64,000 nucleotides of DNA from Toxorhynchites rutilus septentrionalis (GCF_029784135.1 NC_073745.1:59922784-59986783), one strand, 5' to 3'; positions 10,690 to 23,200 are shown, numbered from the stretch's first letter. Program-made: numbers and translations. The notes: generated by a model from the letters alone, not told the origin.

Positions 10690-13234
10690 CTACTATGTAA
10701 GTTTGACTGTGGAAACATGCTTCAAACAAATAATGAAACAAAAAATTTGGAGTGGGTTTCGTTGTAATATTTTACATTATTCCTGTACATATTTGTATTC
10801 AACAAATAAATATGGTGTGTAACCACAGAATATCGCAAATATCGCGAGTAATTTTTTTTACAAATTTCCAGCCACGATAAGCGCAAGTTTATCTTAGGCA
10901 AATTACACCGCCCAATCAATGGATGGATGTGTGTTCATATGTCATTCTAATTAGTTTTATTTAGGCATAGTTTAGAGCTAGGTTTAGGTCACAATTGATA
11001 CACTATTGGCAAACCAAACGGTCGCTTGCAAACCGGATATGTTGGAATTGTTTCCATCCAATACAGAGAGCGAGAGCCAACAGTATGCTAATAATTATCT
11101 ACTGTTGCGGAACGGTTTTTTTTTGGGTGTGCATTGTAAGCCCAAACATTGTCTCTCTTTCAGCCGTCAGAACATTTATGCATCCCATTCTACACGGTTT
11201 ATAAACTGCTCCATCCGATGAATCCATTCGGTCATTGTTCGGTCCGCATTGTGCCCTCCATTGACAACATTTTTCGCTATTGACGTAGAAACGCACAGCG
11301 TCAACCGACAGAACCAACAACAGCATAACAGTGAATAATAAAAAAAAATCCATATCCACATAATATGCAACTGCTGAATCGGAGTCGAACAAGTGATGAC
11401 GGGTTGGCCAACGTTTGGAGAATCCGGCGCATATGGGCGTGAAGCGGCATTTAATTTGTTGTTTTCGCCAGTGCCCCGGTAATGCTTTTTAGCTCTCAAT
11501 TTTATAATTCCGGCTTTGTTCCCGGACATGGATTCGTTCGAGCAAACTGCATAACATAAATGGGAGCAACTGCGTGGGTGGGTGAGGATTTACTCTCAAT
11601 TAGACGCGTGCATGATTCGGTTTTTTTTTCTTCGTTTCTGGTGTGCTCACGAAAAACGATTGTTATCGGAATTAGCGGTGATTACTTCCTTTATGTGGGT
11701 GTATTCAGCTGCCTATTGTTGGACACCTGCTAGCTTCGACCGTTGTGCAATACGATGCGAGTTTGATGCTCGAATGATGATTTAGTTGGGTTGTAATGTT
11801 TGGAAGAATACAACATTGATGAGTGTTTGCACTGCGTAATGTGAATTTGTAAACGTTACCCTTTCTCAACCCGTATACCGAAGAAACGGGTGAAACCATA
11901 AAACAATTACAGATAGGAGGTATAATCAAGCACCATTCTACCTTCAGACCATACGTACATGTGGAAGAAAATCGAACCAAAATCAATACGTGGGAAAATA
12001 ATTTTTTTTCGAAACGGCTTTCGCCTCTCGAAATTCCTCTTTGTCTTTCTTTATTTTTCTTTCATTTCCAAAAAAAAGTATATTACAGAACAAATTTGGG
12101 TTCCCTTTCTGTCCCGGCTGTCGACTTTTTTTTTCTTACCTCCCCTCGTTCTTCTCCCTGCTCTTTCCCCGCTAATGAGTCTGTATTTATCTTTGGCAGC
12201 ATCCTCGAGCGATGAGAGGATTCCTGGTTCCTTCTTCTGTTCGAACAAAGGGAAACCGATTCGGGAGGAAATACGCATTTGCTACGGTCCATCCGTGCTC
12301 TCTGAGGTGTGTTGTTTGACCATTCACAAGAGCACTGCACATTCTTCCCACTCTTCTCCACGCTTCTCGAGGTGCCTGACTACCTGACCTTTGCCGAGAT
12401 CAGAGCGAGAAACCCCGCGAAGAATATGATCCCTCATGACGAAAGAGGAGTAGAGCCTGGTCAAAAAGTTTGTGTTTCCTAGTGCTATCTCGCTCTGGCT
12501 TGATGCAGCGAGTATCCTGGCCTGTCTGCCTTATTCTTGCATGGTTTGGGATTACGGCCAAGCTAGACATCATGTCTCGACCGGGCCAGACTGCTTGTCG
12601 CCGATGTCCCGCTGGGATCGAAAGCCATTTCAAACCCGAAAATTCCATTCAGAGAGAAAGACTATGCGTGCATTTGTGTCTGTGTCTGCATTTATCTTTT
12701 ATGTGGTAAAAAGGAATAATTTCTCGCTTCATGGTCGTAATTCTCTGGTGAAATTGTTTCATAAGGATGTCCAATGTAGGAATCACGACGAATGATAGTG
12801 GGAGTCAATTGTGAACCATTCTGGCGAACATACAAAGATGCATATTGTTTCGTGTACAACTGAATGGAAGCACTTTTACCCAATAATTATTATTCGTTTG
12901 AGTGAGACGACCAGGACTTCGATTTGGTTCCAATCTTGTTGATATGTGCCCTACGTAATGATTTTGCCTCTACACATCGTTGTTGATAAATTTTAATATT
13001 TTCTGTTCCATACATAGCGGAGTTTCAATTGTAATATAAGTATAAAGTGTTATTGTCGAGAAACAGTTATAGTTCTAAGAAATTCACACAAACATTATCA
13101 AGTATCTTGCACTAGGATTGAGCGATCTTCAGAAAAAGATCGATCTTGGCGGACCGATTCACTGATTGAATCGGTACTAAAGAATCGAACTTTTAGGAAT
13201 CGAATGCCTTTTTTCCAACTTATTTACAAGTTCC
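10690..13234. other. Unrecognised stretch without a supported gene
   Basis: Several frames of 65-142 codons overlap on both strands; none shows a domain, signal peptide plus conserved motif, or a splice-consistent exon that I can defend. GC is higher at 12100-12650 than around it, which could mark functional sequence such as a UTR or regulatory element, but this is only a hint. No repeat shared with other parts of the window was found here. Confidence 0.4.
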
Positions 13235-13660
13235 ATCTTTGTGTTGTTACAGAATAACTACGTCCACGCAACAATCATCAGCGATGGAGATCGATCCACA
13301 GTCGAAATAAGATCGATTCATCCATACTCTGCTCTGCAAGAAACATGTTTGTTTGATGTTCTAACTAACTCGACAATGATTATATCAACTGCCTCCGCTG
13401 TCCGGTGGTCTGTCTAACTGGATAATGGAAGAACAGATGGAATACTCTTACGCCTACATGGCTACTGTGTAAATGTACCATATGCTATATACCATATAGA
13501 AGGAATACTTTCACGCCGAAAAATGGCAACTGTGTAATGCTCTATTCATAGATATGATAAACATGTGACATGTACACGATTCAAATTCGGCTCTGTTACA
13601 GCTAAATGCTGATGAACCTAAAATAAACAAATGTAATAAAAAATAAAAAATAAAATTTCA
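13235..13660 (+). repeat. LINE-like 3'-end fragment with A-rich tail
   Basis: Reverse-complement partner of 2857-3285. It ends with an A-rich tail (about 13621-13658, runs of AAATAAA and AAAATAAA), as expected for a retrotransposed 3' end. It has no coding sequence. The two copies are clearly diverged. Confidence 0.5.
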
Positions 13661-14160
13661 TTAAAGATTCAACATCTGATATTCATCCAGAACTCCGCTG
13701 ACAATAATCTCATAAAATTCAACCGTGCCATACGTTTAGCATTTAGTCAAAATCTTAGTTGTAGAAAAGAACGCTTCAGCTGGACCTGCTGTCACCATTC
13801 AATTTCGTCACGATATTCACTGTCAGCCTAGTGAATATGATGGTGTAAATAAAACTTGTAACTAAAATCGTGGGACATATGATGAAGTCGCTAATTGTGG
13901 ATAATGGAAATCCAACGTGCCTCACGATTTTATTTTAGTCTTTTCAATGCCCTAGACTAATGAAGGAGAGATGTGATAACTGCTAACTGCTACTTACCTA
14001 ATTATTTTCTAGTTTTTAGTACATTATTATGTTCAATCACAATTAAACCGTTTAACTTAAAAATCTTTTTTATTTCATTTTCTAGTTTTCAGTACACTAT
14101 CTGATTCATTGGAACATTTCTCTGCAATAAAACCATTGTACTGTATTCTATCAGTCAAAA
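13661..14160. other. Unrecognised AT-rich stretch
   Basis: No gene or shared repeat recognised. TTTTCTAGTTTT(T/C)AGTACA occurs twice (about 14006 and 14080), a short local direct repeat. Confidence 0.35.
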
Positions 14161-14269
14161 AATTTCATTTGATACCGATATTGAGTGGATTGCAGAAAAT
14201 ACATAGTGTGTTCTCCAAGTCAAGTTCGTTCGTTTGATACACATATCTCAATCAACCTTTTTTTTTTAT

Positions 14270-14440
14270 AGATAATATGGAATCAGCTATTTTGTAGCGG
14301 CGGCCAAATTCGATTTTTCATGATAAGCAGTTTTAAAATGACAGCAGAGATAAAGGTATTTTATAAATTCGGTCAGTTCCAATTGGTCAAATTTCAATTA
14401 ATGTGGGACAACCCTACAGATATACAAACATACATACGAA
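14270..14440 (+). repeat. Short copy of the octamer-tailed repeat
   Basis: This segment repeats the order found at 14855-15035: GTAGCGGCGGCC, TTTTCATGAT, GCAGTTTTA, AGAGATAAAG, a TTCGGTCA-type block, CAAATTTC, then CCTACAGATATACAAACATAC. Here the simple tail is only about 25 bases long, whereas the neighbouring copy has more than 1 kb. It probably shows the unexpanded state of the tail. Confidence 0.6.
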
Positions 14441-14519
14441 TAGTTGAAGCTAAATAAAACTGTTTAATGAAGTAATTTGCTTTTTTGTGATTGCGGCCAT
14501 CTTGAATTTAGCTTTTTCA

Positions 14520-14860
14520 TGATCTACTGTGATCTACTATTCAAGCCCTTTCATTCGATACCCATATTAATTGGGTTTTGAGAAAATATGCAGGCCGCCA
14601 TTTGATAGTGGCAGCCATCATAGATTTGCAATTTTCATAAATAGCTGTGTTCTACTAGTCAAGCCCTTTCATTTGATACCCATAATAATAGGGTTTTGAG
14701 AAAATATGTAGCCCGCCATTTGGTAGTGGCAGCCATCTTGGATTTGCATTTTTCATGAATAACGGTGTTCTACTAGTCAAGCCCTTTCATTTGATACCCA
14801 TATTGATGGGGTTTTGGAAAACCCATATTGATGAGGTTTTGAGAAAATATGTTATCCGGC
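14520..14860 (+). repeat. 118-bp tandem repeat, about three units
   Basis: CAAGCCCTTTCATT recurs at 14542, 14660 and 14778, a period of 118 bp. Each unit also has GATACCCATA, GGGTTTTGAGAAAATATG and the CCGCCATTTG-type block. The last unit has a 28-base local duplication around GATGGGGTTTTGG and GATGAGGTTTTGAG. It runs directly into the octamer-tailed end sequence. Confidence 0.8.
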
Positions 14861-15020
14861 ATTTTGTAGCGGCCGCTATCTTGGATTTTAAAGATCACGA
14901 AATACGCAGTTTTATAATAGCTATAGAGATAAAGAAGTGTACCAAATTTCAGTTCAATCGGTCAACAGAAAGGGTGTCAAATTTCTATTGATGTTGGTCA
15001 GCGCTACAGACAAATATGTT

Positions 15021-16084
15021 ACAAACATACAAACATACAAACATACAAACATACAAACATACAAAGATACAAACATACAAACATACAAACATACAAACAT
15101 ACAAACATACAAACATACAAACATACAAACATACAAACATACAAAGATACAAAGATACAAACATACAAACATACAAACATACAAACATACAAACATACAA
15201 AGATACAAACATACAAACATACAAACATACAAACATACAAACATACAAACATACAAACATACAAACATACAAACATACAAACATACAAAGATACAAACAT
15301 ACAAACATACAAACATACAAACATACAAACATACAAACATACAAACATACAAACATACAAACATACAAACATACAAACATACAAACATACAAACATACAA
15401 ACATACAAACATACAAACATACAAACATACAAACATACAAACATACAAACATACAAACATACAAACATACAAACATACAAACATACAAACATACAAACAT
15501 ACAAACATACAAACATACAAACATACAAACATACAAACATACAAACATACAAACATACAAACATACAAACATACAAACATACAAACATACAAACATACAA
15601 ACATACAAACATACAAACATACAAACATACAAACATACAAACATACAAACATACAAACATACAAACATACAAACATACAAACATACAAACATACAAACAT
15701 ACAAACATACAAACATACAAACATACAAACATACAAACATACAAACATACAAACATACAAACATACAAACATACAAACATACAAACATACAAACATACAA
15801 ACATACAAACATACAAACATACAAACATACAAACATACAAACATACAAACATACAAACATACAAACATACAAACATACAAACATACAAACATACAAACAT
15901 ACAAACATACAAACATACAAACATACAAACATACAAACATACAAACATACAAACATACAAACATACAAACATACAAACATACAAACATACAAACATACAA
16001 ACATACAAACATACAAACATACAAACATACAAACATACAAACATTCAAACATACAAACATACAAACATACAAACATACAAACAC
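15021..16084 (+). repeat. Octanucleotide array (ACAAACAT)n, about 133 units
   Basis: A 1.06-kb array of an 8-bp unit. Five units read ACAAAGAT (15061, 15141, 15149, 15197, 15285) and all lie in the first 270 bases; one A-to-T change is at about 16045. From about 15293 to 16040 no deviation was seen. Because 8 is not a multiple of 3, every frame reads the same octapeptide cycle, and no stop arises on either strand; the five long frames here are artefacts. It grows out of a repeat-family end (CTACAGACAAATATG), so it is probably an expanded transposon tail. Confidence 0.97.
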
Positions 16085-18230
16085 ACACTGTGCGAAATAT
16101 GAAACTATTATCCAACTTAGAGAACATTGTCTTCTTGCCAAGCACAGTCCAGTAAAACGTTTAGAGCAAAACCAGAAACTCAGAATCGATAGTGCTTTTC
16201 TCTATTCCATTTCCAATTTTTTTGTTCAAAAAAGAAAGAACGCGTCCATTATTCAGCCCGAAGAATGAGCAAACGAATTTAATCGTCTTTAGCCAGCCAG
16301 CCAGCGCAACACTTCGACAACGAAGACGACAAAAAGCGTTTGATCTTTGGACAGGGATCAAATCTTTTATTTTCTATATTCTAATCTAATGCCCCTATTC
16401 AATGTGAAGATATCATCTATTATGGCGAGATTGTCATCCGATTGTTCCGATTCGGGGGTGTCCTCTGAAGGCAGCAAAATCGGTAGAGAACAGCATAAAA
16501 AAAGGAGAACAAAGTGGGACTTATTTCATGGTTCGTTCTCTTCGGTCGGGCAAATTTATGCAAATCGCCGCAATATGGATGGATTGTTATTTTTTATTTG
16601 TCATTTCCCAAGAATGAGCTCCCAATCCATAAGCACCGGCCAACAATAACACACGGACTAATGTATCAACTGAACAACTTCCACCAGTACCGGGTACCGA
16701 AATTTAACCAAATTGGCAATAAGTGACAAACCGACCTCCTGCCAGGGAGGAGGGAGCTCACGCATTGATGGATGCAAATTTAATTTAAACTTAATCTCCC
16801 GTGTAACTCAATTAAAATATAAAATACACATTTCTCATCGAATTCTGCGAAAGGGGCATCTCCTCAAGCCTCAAGACGCTAGACAAATGTCGCATAATCT
16901 GATCCGATTGTACTTCCGTTGCTGCAAGGGAACCCTTTCGCAAGCGAAAATTCTGGCAGGGGAAACCTAGAGTTGATTGATTTCCGAGATTAGCAAACGC
17001 TCGAATCGATTGATTTCTTTTGAACAGAATTTTTTGCGTACGCTCGCATCTCGATTGAGCGCAACGGATGGGATACCTTCCGATGCAGCTGAGGGGACAT
17101 CATTTCTTGAGAGAAATGACAATCGTGCGCCGGAAAAAGAAGATTGCCGACTGGCGGAATGTGGGTTTATGGAAATCTATTTTAATTAAGTTACATGTCA
17201 GTTTTTTATTTGCTTACTTTTCTCTAGAGGGTGAAAGGTGACTGTGCTTGTACACAGGATTTGCACAAACATTTATCATTCTCAAGAGTTGTTTTTCGGG
17301 GTTCGACCCATTGATGGAATAAATGTAATCTAATCTTGTGGCGAAGAAGGTTTGAGCGAAATTGTCACGCAATCGCGCAAAAATGAAAGATGGGTTCGGG
17401 TGATTGTTTGGTTTAATGGGAAAGAATTTGTTTGACATTGATACTGATACTGAACGGCTCAATACGATTATCGGAACACGAATTTATTTTTGTCCAATAC
17501 GTTTCGATGTGTATACCGTCGATTCATCGTATTCGATCGTTTTTGATAAATCACATGTTTCTTCTGCTGCCTGTGAGCATTATTCGTCGCTACATTGCCT
17601 ATTCCAAAACAAGGTCTTGATTCAAGGTGATACACGGTCCTGATTCGATACGAATTATGAATAGATGATTCAGACTTATATTATTCTTCCATACATGATT
17701 TCTGATTTTGAGTTTAATGATTCATTAGACTGGCAACAATATGATTTTATGACCGAATATCGAATACCATATTTTAGATATCTTCTTTTATATACCGTTA
17801 AGTCGCCATTCACCGTGCATTTAAGCAAATTTGGTGTAACTTCAGTCTTTAATGTAATGATGAAATGATAATCGCACTTTGAAATGCCATAAAATGCCTT
17901 CACTAAATATTAAAACTCCAGAAAAATGAGAAATTCTAGGATTCTGATAAAAATAATGTGCTTTGAACATTTTTCCGGAACATCTTATGGTCACTTATCA
18001 CCGTTTTATGTCATCTTTTACCGTGCACCTAGGGCTCCATTCACCGTGTATTTTGAATTTTCATCCTTGTTCTATTAGAGAAGATAACATCATCGAATTA
18101 AGTGTAATATCATGGTTTATATTTAGTCGCATAGTTTATTTGTGAAAAAATAAAGATTGTGGAAAAAGAAGTATCATATTCAGTTCTATTTAAATTCATT
18201 GTGGAATATTTTCTCGACATGAAAACCATT
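16085..18230. other. Unrecognised stretch without a supported gene
   Basis: No frame has a domain I can recognise. ACCGTTAAGTCGCC at about 17797 followed by a CCGTGCATTT block recurs in reverse complement at 26094-26128, so a short repeat-family fragment is present. A 100-codon frame at 16347 begins with a serine-rich stretch but has no supporting homology. Confidence 0.4.
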
Positions 18231-18234
18231 CAAA

Positions 18235-18790
18235 TTTTGGTGAGTCAGGAATCTAGTTTGATTTGGCCGCCTTCTTAGAGATTTCAGCCTTCATTTTTCT
18301 TTCCTTGTTCTGCTCCTGTCTCTACGCCACTGCCTCTTATTCCTTAAAAGCTCGTTTTTGCTCTCTTTCCTTCCGCTTAAGTTCTTTTGCCTTCAACTTC
18401 GGTCGTAGATTTCGCACATGTTAAAAATGTAAAAAATATATATCGTAATCTGTGGTGGATTGGTACATGTAATGTGGGATTGTCCGTCTCCTCCAGACCT
18501 CCAGACCTTCAAGCACTCCTAAAAGCTTGACTTCTTCAGGTTCCAGAGGATTAGATGCCACATCAGCTGTATTTGAAGAAATATTTTGGCCCAAAGAAGC
18601 TCACATCAAGCGGTTGAGTAAGTTGTGTGGAGTTCGGGTACAAAGTAACTAACACGATTTGATTTTGACGACAGAAATCGGTACTCATAAGAGTCACAAT
18701 ACTTTTACGCCCGTCAACAAACAAAATAACAGGAAACGTAATTTTCTGCTTTTTCAGCCAGGGAAGAAAAATATTCCTCAGATTTTTTTT
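18235..18790 (-). pseudogene. Pogo/Tigger-like DDE_1 transposase relic, C-terminal part
   Basis: The minus-strand frame 18563-18802 contains FPVILFVDGRKS, then a VTL block, then LYPNSTQLTQPLDVSFFGP. This is the conserved core around the second catalytic aspartate (VDGxKSH) of DDE_1 transposases of the pogo/Tigger/jerky group, normally followed by QPLDV. The usual histidine after KS is isoleucine here. Reading on (lower coordinates) gives a lysine- and arginine-rich tail broken by stops. The N-terminal helix-turn-helix and first aspartate are absent; the LINE poly-T lies where the protein would continue. Dead relic. Confidence 0.7.
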
Positions 18791-19312
18791 TTTTTTTTTC
18801 ATCCAAAATATATATTTTATTAAGGCTCATATGGCGTCAGCTTAACGGGGCCGGGAGTTCAATATTTTGACAATGTTTGCTTAGACTATGTTAGTAATAT
18901 GTAACCGATTACTCGCGGTTGACTCGAGGTTAGTATTACAAGTGTTCTCATAATTGGTATGTCTCAGTCTTCGATGCTCTGTACGTGTGCCCGACACGGG
19001 ATACTTCCTATTGGGATGCAGCTGACCATTAATCAGCAACGCCCCCCTTGTCTGTACCCCATATCTAGCGTGGTGCGTCTTTCTCGACTCGAGGAATCCA
19101 GGATAGAATGGTCACTAGCCGGCTCAATCATCAGCTCGTGTAGAGTTGTCATGAGCGGTACAACCTTTGGCTCTTGTTGAATCATCAGTGGACTGCACAA
19201 CCTTCGGCCCGTGTATCTGTAAAGAGTGTGTGTATGTATTGCCGCGACTAAGTAAAAGTTTATAGATCGGATAGGAGGGATATGAAACAGGGACACAACG
19301 AAGGAAACATCA

Positions 19313-20665
19313 TTAAACGTTGACATCGGCGTTTCTGAGGAACAGGTATAGATGAAGCAGAAGATCAGGATCCCGGCTACCTAAGATATCCCGGACGGGG
19401 ATATCCGATTGTCTGCCTTGTGCTCTCAGTGCTCTAGAGAGCTGAGAGCGAGCAGCATGGAACCGGATACACGACCAGACAACATGCTCGATGTCGTGGT
19501 AGCCATCGCCACAATCACAAAGATTGTTTGCTGCGAGCCCAATGCGATAGAGATGCGCGTTTAGGTTGTAGTGATTGGACATAAGCCGAGATATCACGCG
19601 AATGAAATCACGACCTACATTCAATCCCTTGAACCATGCACTCGTCGAGACCTTAGGGATAATCGTGTGTAACCAACGACCGAACTCATCTCCACTCCAC
19701 ATGTGCTGCCAACTTACGAGCGTATACTGACGAGGAATGTGGAAAAATTCATTATAAGCAATTTGCCTTTCAAAAAGTGTACCTTCTAAAGCGCCCACCT
19801 TAGCTAGCGAGTCCGCTTTCTCATTCCCCGGAATCGAGCAATGAGAGGGAACCCATACTAAGGTAATCTTGAATAATTTTTCGACCAAAACACTCAATAG
19901 TTGTCTTATTCTAGTTAGGAAATAAGATGAGCGTTTATCAACCTTCATTGAGCGGATTGCCTCTATTGAGCTGAGACTGTCTGAAAAAATAAAATAGTGG
20001 TCGATGGGCAATGTTTCAATGATCCCTAATGCGTAATATATCGCACCCAGTTCAGCGACATACACGGAACAAGGATCTTTGAGTTTGAAAGAGGCACTGG
20101 AATTTTCATAGAAGATGCCGAAGCCAGTGGACCCGTTTATGAATGAACCGTCAGTAAAGAACATTTTATCAGATCTAACTTTCCCATATTCTGCCGAAAA
20201 TATCGGCGGAATATAATCGGACCATAGATGATCTGGGATTCCATGGATTTTTTGTCGCATGGACAGATCAAAAATGACAGAGGAATTGCAAAAGTATGGG
20301 AAGCAAACTTGGTTGGAGATGCCTGGTGAAGGGAGCACGTCGTGGGTAAGGTACTCATGGTATAAAGACATAAAACTTGACTGAGGAATCAGTTGGAGTA
20401 GATTTTCGATGTTATCAATCACCAATGGATTCATGATCTTCCAACGGATGAGAAATCTGTAGGATAATTCTGTGAATCGAAGAGTAAGTGGGGTTACTCC
20501 TGCCAAGACTTCGAGACTCATCGTATGTGTCGAATGCAAACACCCCATTGCTATACGCAAGCAACGATATTGTATTCTCTCCAGCTTGAGGATATGAATC
20601 CTGGCAGCTGATCGGAAGCAAGAACTGCCATATTCTAACACTGATAATATCGTTGTTTTGTACAA
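19313..20665 (-). pseudogene. LINE ORF2 part 2: C-terminal region with RNase H
   Basis: It is in the same frame as part 1 and continues it beyond the single TGA; the intervening 21 codons read sensibly (TGTWWGAHPGDLIQLY). It holds the connection region, then RNase H with its acidic residues in FFTDGS, YVAELGAI, IFSDSLSS and GNEKADSLAK, and near the end a CCHC-like cluster CDCGDGYHDIEHVVWSC. RNase H plus a terminal CCHC motif is typical of the I group of LINEs. RNase H looks intact by motif, but the upstream RT mutation and the stop make the copy inactive. Confidence 0.88.
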
Positions 20666-20728
20666 CTGAATGAGGTCTCCTGGATGGGCACCCCACCATG
20701 TTCCGGTTATTGTTTGGAGAAAATTGAT

Positions 20729-22792
20729 TCATTGCTGGTATTTCTGTTTCAAATACGCAATGTGTATTCCCCAGGTACATTTAGAGTCAAAATATACACC
20801 CAGGTATTTGAAAAACATCGAGTGCTTGATCGTTTTGCCGGATAGGTGAAGCTGGAATTGGGCGGGTTCGTGTTTCCTAGAAAAAACGACCATTTCGGTT
20901 TTCTCCGTAGAGAATTCGATACCCAGCTTGAGAGCCCACGTGAACAGGTTGTTCAGGGTATCTTGCAAGGATTTTTGCAGAACGGCGGGATTAGTACCCG
21001 TGATGGAATTAACTCCATCGTCTGCAAGTTGTCTCAGCGTGCAGTCTCTAGTTAGACAATCATCTATATCATTGACGTAAAAACTGTACAAGAGGGGGCT
21101 TAGGCAGGAGCCTTGTGGTAGGCCCATAAAACTGTATCGAGAAGATTTCAAGCTGCCATGATTGAAAAACATGTGCTTTTCTGACAGTAAATTGTACAGG
21201 AAATTATTCAGAAATGGTGAAAGTCCTAGATTATGAAGTTTCTCTGAGAGAATTTCCATGGAAACTGAATCAAATACCCCTTTGATACCGAGAAAAACGG
21301 AAGCCATTTGTTCTTTGCGAGCAAATGCGATTTGGATTTCAGAAGATAGCAGCGCGAGACAATCATTCGTCCCTTTACCTCGGCGGAAGCCAAACTGCGT
21401 ATTAGACAGCAAATTGTTCGTTTCGACCCACTTGTCCAAACGAAGTAGAATCATTTTCTCTAACAATTTGCGAATACAGGATAACATTGCAATCGGCCTA
21501 AACGAGTTGTGATCGCAAGCCGGCTTGTTGGGTTTTCGTATGGCTATCACTCTCACTTGTCTCCAGTCATGAGGGACAATATTCAGCTCCAGAAACTTGT
21601 TGAACAAGTTCAGCAAACGCTGTTTTGCCAAGTCGGGCAGATTCTTCAACAAGTTGAATTTAATCTTGTCCGACCCCGGAGCTGAATTGTTACATGAGAG
21701 AAGGGCAATTGAGAATTCCACCATCGAAAAATTCTCATAATCGCTTTGAAGTGGAATGTCGCGTACGACGTTTTGTGCAGGAACGGTGTCGGGGCAAACC
21801 TTCCTTGCAAAGTTAAAAATCCAACGGTCAGAGTATTCCTCACTTTCGTTTGTATGGTTCCAGCCACGCATTTTCCTAGCCGTATTCCAAAGAGTGCTCA
21901 TAGCGGTCTCCCTTGACAAACCATTGACGAACTTCCGCCAATATCCACGCTTTTTTGCTTTAATCAAACCTTTTAGTTTGGCTTCTAGAGCTTGGTATTT
22001 TAGAAACCATTCCACTAATCCAGTTTTCCTGAATTTTTTGAAAGCGGATGATTTTTCAAGGTAGACCTTTGAACACTCCTTGTCCCACCAAAGTGATGGA
22101 GGACGACGTCGGAAAGTTGTAGCCGGTACACGTTTCTTTTGAGCTTGAAGTGCGCTTTCGTAAATCAAACTCGATATAAAGTTATACTCTTCGAGTGGAG
22201 GAAGTTCATGCATTGAAACAAGTGCTTCAGATATTATTTCTGCAAATTTTCTCCAGTCAATATTTTTCGTGAGGTCATACGCAATATCGACTGACTCACG
22301 AGAACCTGATTCATTGGCGATCGATAAAATTATTGGCAGGTGGTCACTACCGTGGGGATCTTGGATTACCTTCCACGTGCAATCCAGGGATAACGAAGAA
22401 GAGTAAAGTGATATGTCTAGCATGCTTGCCCGTGCAGGAGGGTTGGCTATTCTGGTTGCTTCCCCAGTATTCAAAACTGTCAATTTGAAGTTGTCACACA
22501 GATCATACATCAAAGTGGCACGGTTGTCATCGTAGAGTGAACCCCATGCTGTTCCATGGGAGTTGAGGTCACCTAAGATTAGCCGCGGCTCCGGCAGTGC
22601 CTCGATGATATCAAAAAACTGATGGCGGCCAACCATAGTTCTTGGAGGAATATATATCGAGGCAATGCAGAGGTCTTTGCCATTGATTTGTGTCTGGCAA
22701 GCGACAACTTCAATGCCTGTCCATGTTGCCGAGAAGGAAATTTGAAATAATTTGGGAAAATATGCGCCAACATTACCGGTCAAAACTGGCAT
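20729..22792 (-). pseudogene. LINE ORF2 part 1: endonuclease (partial) and reverse transcriptase
   Basis: The frame of 687 codons encodes the C-terminal half of an apurinic-like endonuclease (IASIYIPPR, LILGDLNSHGTAWGS, GSDHLPI) followed by reverse transcriptase (SFRPIAMLSCIRKLLEKMI, TQFGFRRGKGTNDCL, GLPQGSCLSPLLYS, LRQLADDGV). LADD replaces the more common YADD/FADD; from my knowledge of mosquito relatives this may be normal for the family. Motif A reads FLGIKGVFD: the catalytic aspartate expected before IKG is glycine, a single A-to-G change at codon 21289-21287. The frame ends at an in-frame TGA (20731-20729). The first methionine is internal to the endonuclease and is not a true start. 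Confidence 0.85.
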
Positions 22793-22797
22793 GTTTC

Positions 22798-22915
22798 GCA
22801 GTCAATAATTAGAATTAATGCAATACAACTACTGCATAGATGCGAGTGATCCTTCATTACATCCGATAGGAACAAGACATGCAATTAACCAGAGTCAGGC
22901 GATGAGGAGTTTGAT
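22798..22915. other. Junction between the LINE and the gypsy fragment
   Basis: No gene. This short interval separates the truncated LINE end from the Ty3/gypsy gag region and may already belong to gypsy gag. No target duplication was seen. Confidence 0.3.
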
Positions 22916-23200
22916 GTGGAGGAATTGAATGTTCTAACTAGCAGGCAGCGAAGAAACCTGGCAACAAACCAAGGAAGACCACCACAGCAAGAACAGAGAA
23001 ATGGTCAAACTGAAACGACTAGATTGCCACTATGTTGGAATTGCATAGGTTATGGGCATTTTTTGAAGCAGTGTAGGGAAGCGAAGGTGACCTTTTGCTA
23101 CATCTGCGGAAACCCAGGGAAAACAGCGATGAACTGTAATGCACATCCGAGAAGATCATCGACTGAACCACGTTCACCATTTCCGACCTCGGGAAACTGA
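22916..23200 (+). pseudogene. Gag nucleocapsid fragment, two zinc knuckles
   Basis: The 94-codon frame has two CCHC knuckles: CWNCIGYGHFLKQC fits C-x2-C-x4-H-x4-C, and CYICGNPGKTAMNC has the same spacing but lysine in place of the histidine. Such knuckles package retroelement RNA. The N-terminal Gag is missing and the frame ends at a stop before the protease. The altered second knuckle agrees with decay. Confidence 0.75.

Larger units (their letters stand above)
18784..22797 (-). mobile_element. 5'-truncated I/Loner-type LINE
   Basis: The order on the minus strand is partial endonuclease, reverse transcriptase, C-terminal zinc-knuckle region with RNase H, then a 3' UTR of about 500 bases ending in an A-tail (T-run at 18783-18800). 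The endonuclease starts in mid-domain at 22792 and no ORF1 is present, so the copy is 5'-truncated, the usual outcome of target-primed reverse transcription. No target duplication could be identified. A second copy of the 3' UTR alone lies at 8105-8540. Confidence 0.85.

Noticed and set aside
11959..12387. 142-codon frame as a host gene
   Set aside because: It overlaps frames on both strands, includes low-complexity stretches and shows no domain or splice-consistent structure.
14520..16084. CRISPR-like array
   Set aside because: No repeat-spacer alternation; units are continuous tandem repeats in a eukaryotic context.
14937..16268. Long frames (up to 443 codons, both strands) over the octamer array
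   Set aside because: An 8-bp unit without stops in any frame yields the same octapeptide cycle on every frame; these are repeat artefacts.
22916..23200. Zinc-knuckle frame as ORF1 of the adjacent LINE
   Set aside because: It is on the opposite strand to the LINE and is followed by a protease and Ty3/gypsy RT on its own strand, so it is gypsy Gag.
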